From Bacteroides sp. (GTDB lineage Bacteria; Bacillota; Clostridia; Oscillospirales; Acutalibacteraceae), in contig JAMPEQ010000003.1 in assembly GCA_023665085.1 (NCBI GenBank), forward strand, positions 1-64,000: DNA of 64,000 nt, read 5' to 3'. Position 1 is the first letter of the stretch. The number at the start of each line of letters is the position of its first letter. Below, one piece after another: positions 42,881-51,704 of this stretch. Under the pieces are notes generated by a model. That model saw nothing but the letters and a program-made list of their open reading frames with translations. It did not search any database and was not told the origin of the DNA. Both the position numbers and the translations under genes were made by a program.

Positions 42881-45460
42881 ATGAAATTTGGGGATTTATT
42901 AAAAAAAGCAAAGTCACAAAATAATACCACTAATGGTGAGCGTGAAAAATTGGAGGATTTTCAGGAAACGATTGGTTTAGAATCAAACGGAGAAGCTGAC
43001 AAATTTATTACAAGTCTATATAATACTACATCGGCATTATTGCAGAGCATAAAGCCTATTATTGAGAAGTATAATTCTGATGTTTCCGATAAAGCATATA
43101 CAAATACTGTAAAGGCTTTGGAAAATCTTAAGGATTTTGAATATAACATCGGTTTTGCCGGTGAGCAATCTTGTGGAAAATCAACCCTTATAAATGCTAT
43201 TATTAAGTATCCTCTTATGGCAACCTGTAACTTACCAACTACAGGAAATGTTGTTCAATTGAAATATGGAAAAAATATACATATATCAGTTTTTGACAAC
43301 AAAGAAGAACTTGTAAAGGATTTTAATTGTTCGAATTTTTCAACAACCCAGTATAATTCGCTTCTAAGCTATATTTGTGCTGTTATGCCTATAATGCTTA
43401 TTGAAAATATATGCTATTTTACCGATAAAATAAATACAGAGGATTTGAATTCTAATGATATTGCCTCATTTGAAAGCGTCAAACTTAGTCCCTCTGATAT
43501 AGATATGAATAATGACAATCCAAAACACATAGCAATTTTGTTGTTGATTTTGTTATCGGTTTATGTTGGAGAGGACAATAGAGAAATTGCAGATGCTGAT
43601 AAAAGGCATCTCATCGATTTAAGGACGAAAACATTTAAGTTTTTTGGTTTAAACGATTCTATAAACTATTCTATTACTGTTCATTGGAACAGCCCATTTT
43701 TGAAGCAAGGATTGGTAATTACTGATTTACCCGGTCTTGGTGCAAGAGCAAAAGAGCATGACAATATAACTCAAAAAGCTATTGAAAAAACAGATGCAAT
43801 TGCGTTTATAGCGACTCCAGAGTTGCGTAATGCAGGTACACCCGTATTAGAGAATTTGTTGTCAAATGAAGATTTGAAAGGTGTTGTAAGCAAGAATAAT
43901 AGAATCGTTCCTATCATAAATCAAGCTGACAGATTAAATAAATCAAATGCGATTCAGACTATAAATGAATTTTTAGGGGTTTTCAGCGCGAGTGGAATAG
44001 AAATGGAAAAAGATAATATTCATTTATGTTCTGGACTTTATGGTGAATATAGCTATGCTTCCAATGAAATACCCTTGGAAAGAACGATGTTCTATAACAA
44101 AAACTCGAACTCACCATTTTTAAAATATTCTCAAGATGATCCTAAATTAATTATAAAAGAAATGCTAAAAAAAGAGTTTGACAATTCTGGAATAAATAAA
44201 TTGAATACATTCTTTTACACAACTTTTATAGAAAAAGGTAAATTCAGTAAGTCCGTAGAAGTTTTGAATGCAGTAAAGAGTTTATATATGACAACGGCAT
44301 TCAGAATGAAAAATGATGAAAAGAATTTTGCTGCTTCTTGTGAAATTGATGCAAATTTATTAGCAGATATTAATGGGAATGCTCAGCGTAGAATAACTAA
44401 AATAACATCCGATAATATAAAAACAATTGATAGAGAATTAGATAAAATAAAGAACGAGACTATAAAGAGCATCGAAAAAGAATTAAAGAATCTTCCTGTA
44501 AAATATGATGAAATGATTCAAACTTCTTTTTCTCAATACAAGAATAATTTAATGGAAATTATCAAGAAACTTCCATTTAACAATCTCTTGCATTTGAATT
44601 CGTGCTGTATAGAGAAGCCAGATGCAAAAAAAGTTTATGAAGAGCTTGTGTCTGCTAAAAGCAATGTTCCTATAGAATTTAAAAATGTAAATTTTTTATT
44701 GAAAAATATATTTGAAATTGTAACAATTAAAGTAAATGAAATGTTTCTTTCCGAAATCAAGATTTTAGATGCATCACATAAAACTATAGTCGAACAGTTG
44801 AATTTAAATAATGAGTATGAAAAGAATGCAGATGCCGCAATCCATATTGATTCCTTAAAACAATCAATGATTGGTCACATAGATGAACAAGTCGTATTGG
44901 CAAATGCTGCATCTGAAAATAAACAAAAAGAAATTATAAATTTCAGTAGTGAAAGTATTCAAAAAATAATTAATCAAAATAATCAAGTTGTACAAATTAT
45001 TACAGAAGTTCTGTCAGAGCAAATAGATGTCGCCTCAAGAGATGGAATGTTGTTTGATATGGGCAAAAGATATCTAGTTGTTGATGGTAATAGAGGTATA
45101 AAAGGGAAAGTTACCACTTTAAAATTACCTGATGAAATTTATGCACCGGTAATTAACGATATTTATCTGTCGATTAGAGAGAATATTAAAATTTGGTTAA
45201 GGGAAACAGTAAATTCTATATCAGGAGTTAACGAAGACTTTAGACACGAGGTTGCCGAGCAAATTAAAAAGACTACTGTTATTATGAAGGAACAAGCTTT
45301 TGACAAAAAAACTTATTTGAAAGAACTTCATGAAAATTCAAATACCCTTACTTCAGAATTTTCACAGTATAATAAAAAAATACTTCCTGAAATTAAACAA
45401 GCTATTAAAATCTCAGGTGATAATGATTTGAAAAATTTTAAAGGAAATTTGTTTAAATAA
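42881..45460 (+). CDS. Dynamin-like GTPase
   Basis: Large GTPase of 859 residues. The P-loop is GEQSCGKS (94-101), a switch I Thr lies in NLPTTGNVV, the G3 motif is DLPGLG (282-287) and a G4-like IINQADRL lies near 350. The G domain has a large insertion between G1 and G3. The remaining 450 residues or so are helical and coiled, as in bacterial dynamin-like proteins that form membrane stalks. No transmembrane helix is visible, so membrane contact may come from the first gene's product. It sits directly upstream of a HerA-type ATPase, a pairing I do not recognise from named systems. Confidence 0.8.
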   Translation: MKFGDLLKKAKSQNNTTNGEREKLEDFQETIGLESNGEADKFITSLYNTTSALLQSIKPIIEKYNSDVSDKAYTNTVKALENLKDFEYNIGFAGEQSCGKSTLINAIIKYPLMATCNLPTTGNVVQLKYGKNIHISVFDNKEELVKDFNCSNFSTTQYNSLLSYICAVMPIMLIENICYFTDKINTEDLNSNDIASFESVKLSPSDIDMNNDNPKHIAILLLILLSVYVGEDNREIADADKRHLIDLRTKTFKFFGLNDSINYSITVHWNSPFLKQGLVITDLPGLGARAKEHDNITQKAIEKTDAIAFIATPELRNAGTPVLENLLSNEDLKGVVSKNNRIVPIINQADRLNKSNAIQTINEFLGVFSASGIEMEKDNIHLCSGLYGEYSYASNEIPLERTMFYNKNSNSPFLKYSQDDPKLIIKEMLKKEFDNSGINKLNTFFYTTFIEKGKFSKSVEVLNAVKSLYMTTAFRMKNDEKNFAASCEIDANLLADINGNAQRRITKITSDNIKTIDRELDKIKNETIKSIEKELKNLPVKYDEMIQTSFSQYKNNLMEIIKKLPFNNLLHLNSCCIEKPDAKKVYEELVSAKSNVPIEFKNVNFLLKNIFEIVTIKVNEMFLSEIKILDASHKTIVEQLNLNNEYEKNADAAIHIDSLKQSMIGHIDEQVVLANAASENKQKEIINFSSESIQKIINQNNQVVQIITEVLSEQIDVASRDGMLFDMGKRYLVVDGNRGIKGKVTTLKLPDEIYAPVINDIYLSIRENIKIWLRETVNSISGVNEDFRHEVAEQIKKTTVIMKEQAFDKKTYLKELHENSNTLTSEFSQYNKKILPEIKQAIKISGDNDLKNFKGNLFK

Positions 45461-45473
45461 TTGGAGAAATTAA

Positions 45474-48341
45474 ATGAAAGAAAACCAAAAGTCAACAATT
45501 GAAAAAAGCATAAACAATCTTAATGTTTTTTTAGATTATGAGCCTCATAAAGACAAAGATAAAATGGAAAAAGTCCAAGGAATTCTTGAAAATATGAATT
45601 TGGGAACCCTTGAGGAATCAAATATCAAAATTAATGATTTAATCGACGATTTAACCGATATTTCAAGTTATAGCTTACCTTTAGAAGATATTGCATATAA
45701 GACGAATTTGGCGATTAAGCGTCTGGGTAAAGAAAAAAATGATGAAAAAAATAAAGCTCAGACTGAAAAGCCATTAGTAAAAATGGCAAGAATTTTGTCT
45801 GCTTATGAAGAGGATTTTGCAATAAGCGTTATTTCCTCAAACAATAATGGAAGACCTTCAATGAATTTTATTGTTTCAACAAACGATGAAAGCAATAGCA
45901 ATATTGAAGCTATGGTAAATGGTGGGTATGGAAGAGTTGAAGTACAGAATTTTAATGATTTTCCTGATTTCACTATTAAACCAATTTACGCAATAGGAAA
46001 ATTTGTGAATCGGGACAAAAGGGATATTAAGCATGTCTCCGAGAAAGATTACAGTAAATTTGAGTCATGGACTTCATCTATATTGTCATCTATGCCTGAA
46101 GATAAAAACTATTGTGTAAAAATTCGTTTTTCTCCAATAGAGGATAATAGTGAAATAGAAAGAATATACGAGAGTCTGAATGGATTTTATAAGAAAGTTA
46201 AATTCTATTCTGAATTCAGTTGGGGTAATTCTCAAACCACAGGTGTGGCAAAAAATTTACGGGAAAGCAAAGGAAAAGAGTTTTCTGATGCTGTAAAAAA
46301 GTGGATTACTTCATTATATAAGCATTCATTTAATTATTCATCAGCATATTCACTTTCAAGCAAAGATATTAACAAAAAATTTGCTATTATAGCAGATGAG
46401 ATTGAATATGAAATGCTGAGATTGGAGCGTGGTATAAATTCAAAACTTTGGAATGTTTGTATAAGTGTTGAGGCTAACGATGAAAATACACTGCAAAGTT
46501 TAACTTCCATTCTATCCGGTGTCTTACAAAATGCAAATCTAAAACTTGATTGGTCATTAGAACCAAGAAATGCACTTGTTGGCTCTACAGTAGAAATATT
46601 GTCATTAATGTTTTTCCCGACAAAAGAATTCCCGGGCTTTGAATTTGTTGAAAATGAAGAGTTTTCTCTTGTTTCTCCAGCAAACATAAATGATGGATTT
46701 GAAATAGGTAAAATATTATGGAACGGTAAGAATATAGATGATTTTTATTTTTCAAAAAATGCATTGAATCGGCATGGTTTCATTTGTGGAATGACCGGTG
46801 CAGGAAAAACTAATACATTATTTAACATTATTGAACATATAGATATGCCATTTTTGGTAATTGAACCTGTAAAAGGAGAATACAGATCCTTGCAAAGTTC
46901 ATATTCCGATATGAATATTTACGTAATGAAAACAGGATTTGGAAATTCTAATGCCGAATTATTGCGTGTTAATCCTTTTTGGTTCCCGGAGAATGCCAAT
47001 CTTGCGTTTCATATAGACAGTATAAAAACTATTCTTGCATCGGCATTTGAGTTAACTGCCGCAATGCCTAATATTCTGGAGCAATGTCTTTATAACATAT
47101 ATATTAAATCTGGATGGGATCTGGTTTCAAATAAAAACAGATATGCTGGTAAATTACCTGAGGAATTTTTTTATCCAACCTTTAATGATTTATGTAATGA
47201 GATTGAATTCTATCTTAATAACAGTGATTTTGGTGCAGAAACTTTAGGAGACTATAAAGGTGCATTATTAACAAGATTAAGATCTTTTATAAATGGTTTT
47301 AAAGGAATACTTCTTAATACAAACGAGCATCCTGATTATGAAAAACTTATGTCAGGAAGAAGTGTTATAGAACTTGAAGGATTGGCTGATGATGCGGACA
47401 AATGTCTGGTTATGGGAACCATAATTGTTCAGTATTATGAATATCTAAAGTTGAATTTTAAAGACAATGATAAACAAAATTCATTAAAGCATCTTATTGT
47501 AATCGAAGAAGCTCATAGATTATTCAAAAATGTAAAAAAGAACAATAATCAAGAAACTGCTGATCCAGCAGGACAACTCGTTGAAACATTAAGCAATATT
47601 ATGGCTGAAATCCGTGCTTTCGGTGAAGGTATACTTGTAGTTGATCAAAGTCCTACCAAAATCGCAGAAGATGTAATTAAAAATTCAGGTACTAAAATTA
47701 TTCACAGAATGGATAATGAAAAAGATATTAAGATTTTACAGTCGTCATTACTTTTGAATAATGATTTAACTAGCATTCCTTCACTTAAGCAAGGAGAAGC
47801 ACTAATCCGAACAGAAGGAATGTTGAAGCCTTGTAAAGTTAAGATTTTTCGTTCAGATGTTAAAGAAGCATATTCTCTTTCATATTCTTTTAATACTAGC
47901 AGTATTAAAATTGAAAATGTTGAAAATATATTTGCGGCTGCTTCGATATTTTCTAATGAATTTTTACGTTACGAAGTTCAAAATAGCATAATAGATTATC
48001 TTAATTGGTTTGACGAATTTAAAGAAACAAATGATTGGTATGAAATAACATATCAGTTTATAATTGTTTTAATATATATAATAGATTATTATCAGATGAC
48101 CGATTATCTTAATAACAAAGCTGATGTTTTATTTAATCTTGTATATTTAGTAATAAAGAATATGTGTTTAAGTAAAAAAGATATAGGATATTTGCTTATG
48201 CTTTTTAGAAAAACATTTGATTTTTACCTTTATAGTAAAAATGGAGGTTTTATAAAAAAAGGAGCAATTGAATTGTTAAAGAAGTATTGGCTTTATAATA
48301 TAAAACATATATTGGAAGAACAATTACAAGAAAATTTGTAA
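45474..48341 (+). CDS. HerA/FtsK-type ATPase (DUF87)
   Basis: 955-residue ATPase. An N-terminal region of about 430 residues has alpha/beta and coiled-coil parts. It precedes the HerA core with Walker A GMTGAGKT (439-446), LVIEPVKGEYRSL, Walker B HLIVIEEAHRLF (about 673-684), and the sensor stretch EIRAFGEGILVVDQSPTKIAEDVIKNSGTKIIHRM. A helical C-terminal domain of about 150 residues follows. HerA-type ATPases form hexamers that move DNA or regulate bound nucleases. It is the last gene of the operon, 13 nt after the GTPase. No nuclease domain is seen in it. Confidence 0.8.
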   Translation: MKENQKSTIEKSINNLNVFLDYEPHKDKDKMEKVQGILENMNLGTLEESNIKINDLIDDLTDISSYSLPLEDIAYKTNLAIKRLGKEKNDEKNKAQTEKPLVKMARILSAYEEDFAISVISSNNNGRPSMNFIVSTNDESNSNIEAMVNGGYGRVEVQNFNDFPDFTIKPIYAIGKFVNRDKRDIKHVSEKDYSKFESWTSSILSSMPEDKNYCVKIRFSPIEDNSEIERIYESLNGFYKKVKFYSEFSWGNSQTTGVAKNLRESKGKEFSDAVKKWITSLYKHSFNYSSAYSLSSKDINKKFAIIADEIEYEMLRLERGINSKLWNVCISVEANDENTLQSLTSILSGVLQNANLKLDWSLEPRNALVGSTVEILSLMFFPTKEFPGFEFVENEEFSLVSPANINDGFEIGKILWNGKNIDDFYFSKNALNRHGFICGMTGAGKTNTLFNIIEHIDMPFLVIEPVKGEYRSLQSSYSDMNIYVMKTGFGNSNAELLRVNPFWFPENANLAFHIDSIKTILASAFELTAAMPNILEQCLYNIYIKSGWDLVSNKNRYAGKLPEEFFYPTFNDLCNEIEFYLNNSDFGAETLGDYKGALLTRLRSFINGFKGILLNTNEHPDYEKLMSGRSVIELEGLADDADKCLVMGTIIVQYYEYLKLNFKDNDKQNSLKHLIVIEEAHRLFKNVKKNNNQETADPAGQLVETLSNIMAEIRAFGEGILVVDQSPTKIAEDVIKNSGTKIIHRMDNEKDIKILQSSLLLNNDLTSIPSLKQGEALIRTEGMLKPCKVKIFRSDVKEAYSLSYSFNTSSIKIENVENIFAAASIFSNEFLRYEVQNSIIDYLNWFDEFKETNDWYEITYQFIIVLIYIIDYYQMTDYLNNKADVLFNLVYLVIKNMCLSKKDIGYLLMLFRKTFDFYLYSKNGGFIKKGAIELLKKYWLYNIKHILEEQLQENL

Positions 48342-48602
48342 GATAATATGTATTAGGAATTTTACAATGATTTAGCATGCCGAATAAATGAGATTAACAA
48401 TATGAACCAATTAATATCACAAGAATAGTTATATGATATGTCATATAGCTTAATTAAGAAAAAGGCAATTCTTATAAAGATAGTAGTTGATTCTTGGAAA
48501 TATTTTCATATTTCAAGTGGGCGAGTATATAAATCATGAAAACTTATCAAAGTGTGAAGCAATAGCTATGATGATAACGGAGAAATGAAAAAACGGAGTT
48601 AA
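48342..48602. other. Degenerate gap after the HerA gene
   Basis: AT-rich 261 bp. One frame reads EFYNDLACRINEINNMNQLIS, then a TAG, then LYDMSYSLIKKKAILIK, which looks like a broken small gene, but I cannot identify it. No terminator is evident. Confidence 0.4.
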
Positions 48603-48983
48603 ATGTATATGGAAAATAAACAAAGTTATTATGATCGACTGAAGTTATTAATTGGAAAGTGTTTTGAAGGTATACTCAAATGGACAGAAACAGAGGAAGA
48701 TACCACTTATTATAGTGGATACTATTTTAAAATTCCCGAGGGAAATAATATGGGTTGTGTCAGACTGATTAATCCGAGTGAAGCAGACAGACGACTTGAA
48801 ATTTTCGTGACTATCGGAGATACGGATTACAAAGTTTCTTCTTACACTTCGAAGTGTAATAGCATTGAAGAAATGCGTACGTATCTCAAAGACGAAAGTA
48901 ATATTGCTGAAGTTGCAGACATAGTTGTCGATTTGAATGAATCAGCAGATAACAAGAGCAGTGAATATCCATTTTGGAGTTGA
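48603..48983 (+). CDS. Hypothetical protein, 126 aa
   Basis: Small acidic soluble protein with no recognised domain. It has alternating strands (YYFKIPEGNNMGCVRLINP, RLEIFVTIGDTDYKVSSY) and a helical end. GGAG lies 4 nt before the ATG, and a second Met is two codons on. It is the last gene before the right end of the element. It could be an orphan immunity or regulatory protein; nothing specific supports that. Confidence 0.55.
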   Translation: MYMENKQSYYDRLKLLIGKCFEGILKWTETEEDTTYYSGYYFKIPEGNNMGCVRLINPSEADRRLEIFVTIGDTDYKVSSYTSKCNSIEEMRTYLKDESNIAEVADIVVDLNESADNKSSEYPFWS

Positions 48984-49069
48984 AATTATTAATAATGTAA
49001 CTTTAGTTTAAAAGGCTTCTACATTTGAGAAGAGGACCAATCAATAAGTAAAAAATAAGATAGAGTTTG

Positions 49070-49113
49070 TATATTGTTTGTCAACAGATTTTAAGGCAGG
49101 GGTACTGTAAATT
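49070..49113. repeat. 44-bp direct repeat, copy 2
   Basis: 39 of 44 positions match 33492-33535. It lies near the right attachment site, next to a terminator-like hairpin. Confidence 0.7.
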
Positions 49114-49137
49114 ATGCAGTGAATCCCTGCCTTTTGT
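49093..49137. terminator. Terminator-like hairpin near the right end
   Basis: AAGGCAGGG / CCCTGCCTT 9-bp stem with a 23-nt loop, followed by TTGTGTT. It overlaps the 44-bp repeat. Confidence 0.5.
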
Positions 49138-49159
49138 GTTATCAGATATAATTTTTAAC

Positions 49160-49179
49160 GACCACTTATTGACCATTTA
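49160..49179 (+). promoter_or_regulatory. Right arm-type integrase site (candidate)
   Basis: GACCAC...GACCATTTA with an 11-bp offset, the same spacing and orientation as at 27042-27061 inside the left end. Confidence 0.5.
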
Positions 49180-49291
49180 TTATCGGAAGACGGTTTATAA
49201 AGAGAGTGCTGAATGAAAAATCAAGCAAGAATTGTATAAAAGAAAGCACTGAAAATCGTTAAAAAGCATTAGATTTATCTATTCAGAGCTG

Positions 49292-49337
<46 letters not shown>

Positions 49338-49340
49338 AAA

Positions 49341-49369
49341 GAGGTTATCGTTTTGATAACCTCTTTTTT
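49341..49369 (+). terminator. Native terminator of the split tRNA-Thr
   Basis: GAGGTTATC / GATAACCTC stem followed by TTTTTT. Confidence 0.88.
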
Positions 49370-49370
49370 G

Positions 49371-49399
49371 TTGCGTAAATTAAAAATATGTGCTACTAT
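49371..49399 (+). promoter_or_regulatory. Promoter for the two-component genes
   Basis: TTGCGT, 17-bp spacer, TACTAT, 29 nt upstream of the response-regulator ATG. Confidence 0.6.
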
Positions 49400-49428
49400 T
49401 TTTATAGACTCACAAAAGGGGTGACATT

Positions 49429-50124
49429 ATGAAAATACTGATTTGCGATGATGAAGAAGAACAGCTTAAAGAATTAAAATTACGTATAGAAGAATATATG
49501 AAAAATCATTATATCAAAGCAGATTTTGTTACTGCAACCTCACCGAGTGAAATACTTAAAAGTGATGATGCTTTTGATTTTGCTTTTTTAGATATTCAGA
49601 TGCCTGAAATTGACGGTATTACCCTTGCTAAAGAATTAAAAAACAGAAATGAGAAAGTAATACTATTTTTTATAACAGCATTTGACGAATATCAGGATGA
49701 AGCAATGGATTTGCATATTTTCAGATTTTTTGACAAGCCGCTTGATGTTGACCGTCTTTATTCCAGCCTTGACAGAGCAATAGAATATCTTGATGAATCA
49801 TATATAGAAATTTACATTGAAAATGACAGCAGGCATATCAAACTCCCTGTTGACGAAATCAAATATATCAAACGAGAGAACAGAAAAAACACTGTGTTCA
49901 CAAATAACGGAAATTATGTGGTGAGATGCAGTTTTGATGAACTGATTAGCAAATTGCCGAATACATTTTTCTATTTGGTGCATAAATCATTTTATGTAAA
50001 TCTTCATTACATTACGGAATACGGATATAAAGAAATTTTTATTGACGATACCCGAATATCTATTGCAACACGAAAACAAGCAGATTTTCATAAATATTGG
50101 TTTAACTATGTTAAAAGGAGATAA
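49429..50124 (+). CDS. LytTR response regulator (AgrA-like)
   Basis: 231 residues. The receiver domain has the acidic pair in LICDDEEEQL, the phosphorylated Asp in FAFLDIQMPEIDG (about residue 56) and the Lys in RFFDKPLDV. The LytTR DNA-binding domain follows (VDEIKYIKRENRKNTVFTNNG...FFYLVHKSFYVNLHYITEY). It is followed after 2 nt by its GHKL kinase. A direct-repeat site of LytTR type lies upstream of the protease gene at 51705, the likely target. Confidence 0.9.
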   Translation: MKILICDDEEEQLKELKLRIEEYMKNHYIKADFVTATSPSEILKSDDAFDFAFLDIQMPEIDGITLAKELKNRNEKVILFFITAFDEYQDEAMDLHIFRFFDKPLDVDRLYSSLDRAIEYLDESYIEIYIENDSRHIKLPVDEIKYIKRENRKNTVFTNNGNYVVRCSFDELISKLPNTFFYLVHKSFYVNLHYITEYGYKEIFIDDTRISIATRKQADFHKYWFNYVKRR

Positions 50125-50126
50125 AT

Positions 50127-51407
50127 ATGCTGAATAATATTGCAATTTGTGCAACATATTTTTTGGAAATGCTTATTGCTTATATATTCTTTTCACAAAT
50201 TGGCGAGAAAAAGTATAACCTTTGGATATGCTGTCTTATCGGCACTGCCGTTTTTGAAATCGGTGCAATCAGTGACATTGTTTTTTCAAATACAATATGG
50301 ATAAATGCAATTATGTTTATCATCATTAACTTTCTGTTTGCATTTTTCTGTTTTAATATCAAGACAACAAAAATACTGTTTTATTCTGTAATATTAGACA
50401 TATTTTCAACAGCTCTTGAGTTTGCTGCTATCTTTTTAATATCCACCATAACAAACACAGAAGTGACTGCTTATGTCGACAATATAACATTTTTCATTAT
50501 TGATGTTTCTGTAAGTAAACTTTTATATTTTATAACCTGTCTTATACTTTCGGCTTTGGTAAAAAAGGAAAAAAGGAATGTTAAAATTCCTATTGCATTG
50601 TATTTTTATCCGGCAGTAATCATATTTGCACTAATTATCTTTTGGAGCATTTGTGCAAACTATGATTTAAGTAACACGCATCAGGTGTTATTGTCTGTTG
50701 TAAGTGCAGCAATGTTTCTTGCTACTGTGATATTGTTTATTGTATATCAGGATAATGTTGCTAAAGAAAATCAATATTTAATTATTGAACAGGAAATTGA
50801 AAAAACAAATATAGATAAAAAGTTCTATGATATTCTTGAACAGCAAAACAGCGAACTGATGATTTATGCTCACGATACTAAAAATCATCTTAATGCAATT
50901 AAAGCATTGAATACAAACGAGCAGATAGACAAATATTTAACCAAAATGACAGATGAGTTAAAAGCACACAGCAGCACCTGCCACAGCGGAAACCATACGC
51001 TTGATGTGTTAGTAAATAAGTGTGTTACTGAATGTGAAATAAAACATATCCGTTTTGATTTTGACCTTAGATTATCCAATCTGAAAATTGTAGATGATTA
51101 TGATTTGGTAACAATTCTCGGCAATATTCTTGACAATGCCGTTGAATCGGCAAGCAAAGCTGAAAATAAATATATATCATTAACAACAAACAAGGTAAAT
51201 ACTTATGATTCCATAATGATTATTAACAGCTGTGATACCCCTCCAAAAAGTGTAGAGCGAGAGTTAAAGACCACAAAGAAAGATAAAAAATCTCACGGTT
51301 TGGGAATAAAAAGCGTTATGAAAATACTGAAAAAGTACAAGGGTGATTTAGAGTGGGAATATGACAGTGAAAAAAGGCAATTTACAACAACAATAATATT
51401 AAAATAA
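50127..51407 (+). CDS. GHKL sensor histidine kinase (AgrC-like)
   Basis: 426 residues. About six N-terminal membrane helices (residues 1-210), as in peptide-sensing kinases of the AgrC type, are followed by a coiled linker. The His box is MIYAHDTKNHLNAIKAL (about 248-264). The GHKL ATPase domain has TILGNILDNAVESASKAENK (N box) and KKDKKSHGLGIKSV (G box). AAAGGAG precedes the ATG. The signal is probably a peptide. No agrB-like processing gene is in the window; the protease and peptide genes downstream are candidates for signal production. Confidence 0.88.
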   Translation: MLNNIAICATYFLEMLIAYIFFSQIGEKKYNLWICCLIGTAVFEIGAISDIVFSNTIWINAIMFIIINFLFAFFCFNIKTTKILFYSVILDIFSTALEFAAIFLISTITNTEVTAYVDNITFFIIDVSVSKLLYFITCLILSALVKKEKRNVKIPIALYFYPAVIIFALIIFWSICANYDLSNTHQVLLSVVSAAMFLATVILFIVYQDNVAKENQYLIIEQEIEKTNIDKKFYDILEQQNSELMIYAHDTKNHLNAIKALNTNEQIDKYLTKMTDELKAHSSTCHSGNHTLDVLVNKCVTECEIKHIRFDFDLRLSNLKIVDDYDLVTILGNILDNAVESASKAENKYISLTTNKVNTYDSIMIINSCDTPPKSVERELKTTKKDKKSHGLGIKSVMKILKKYKGDLEWEYDSEKRQFTTTIILK

Positions 51408-51569
51408 TAATTTCCATAGCCTTTCTGGCTACAAATAATTTATTAAAAATCACCTAAACACCTTATTGTAGCCAGATAAGGCGTATAATGGAAATTTAAC
51501 CATCTCAAAATTATGCCATAGGCAAATTTTGAGGGTATATAATCGAATTAGTGTGATTTTTCACACTAA
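51405..51569 (-). repeat. 165-bp palindromic repeat, copy 2
   Basis: About 91% identical to the inverse of 41028-41192. It begins exactly at the kinase stop codon and lies in host DNA outside the element, so this is an interspersed repeat rather than an element end. Confidence 0.85.
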
Positions 51570-51610
51570 TTACACTTAAAGCGATTTGACAATGTCAAGT
51601 CGCTTTTTTC

Positions 51611-51641
51611 TTGCGTTTCGACACAAATTTCTTGCGTTTCG
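51611..51641 (+). promoter_or_regulatory. LytTR-type direct-repeat binding site
   Basis: Two identical TTGCGTTTCG units start exactly 21 bp apart, the two-helical-turn spacing seen at AgrA-type sites, and end 10 bp upstream of a weak -35 box. Confidence 0.7.
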
Positions 51642-51651
51642 TCATTTGGTA

Positions 51652-51680
51652 TTAAGTATTTTACGAATAAATGATATAGT
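51652..51680 (+). promoter_or_regulatory. Activator-dependent promoter of the protease gene
   Basis: TTAAGT, 17-bp spacer, TATAGT. The poor -35 box directly after the direct repeats suggests activation by the LytTR regulator. Confidence 0.6.
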
Positions 51681-51704
51681 TGATTTATCTTAGGAGGTAT
51701 ATTT

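Noticed and set aside
51608-51642. Direct repeats considered as a CRISPR remnant
   Set aside because: Only two units, 10 bp each with a 21-bp period; this fits a LytTR site. No CRISPR array or cas gene is seen in the window.
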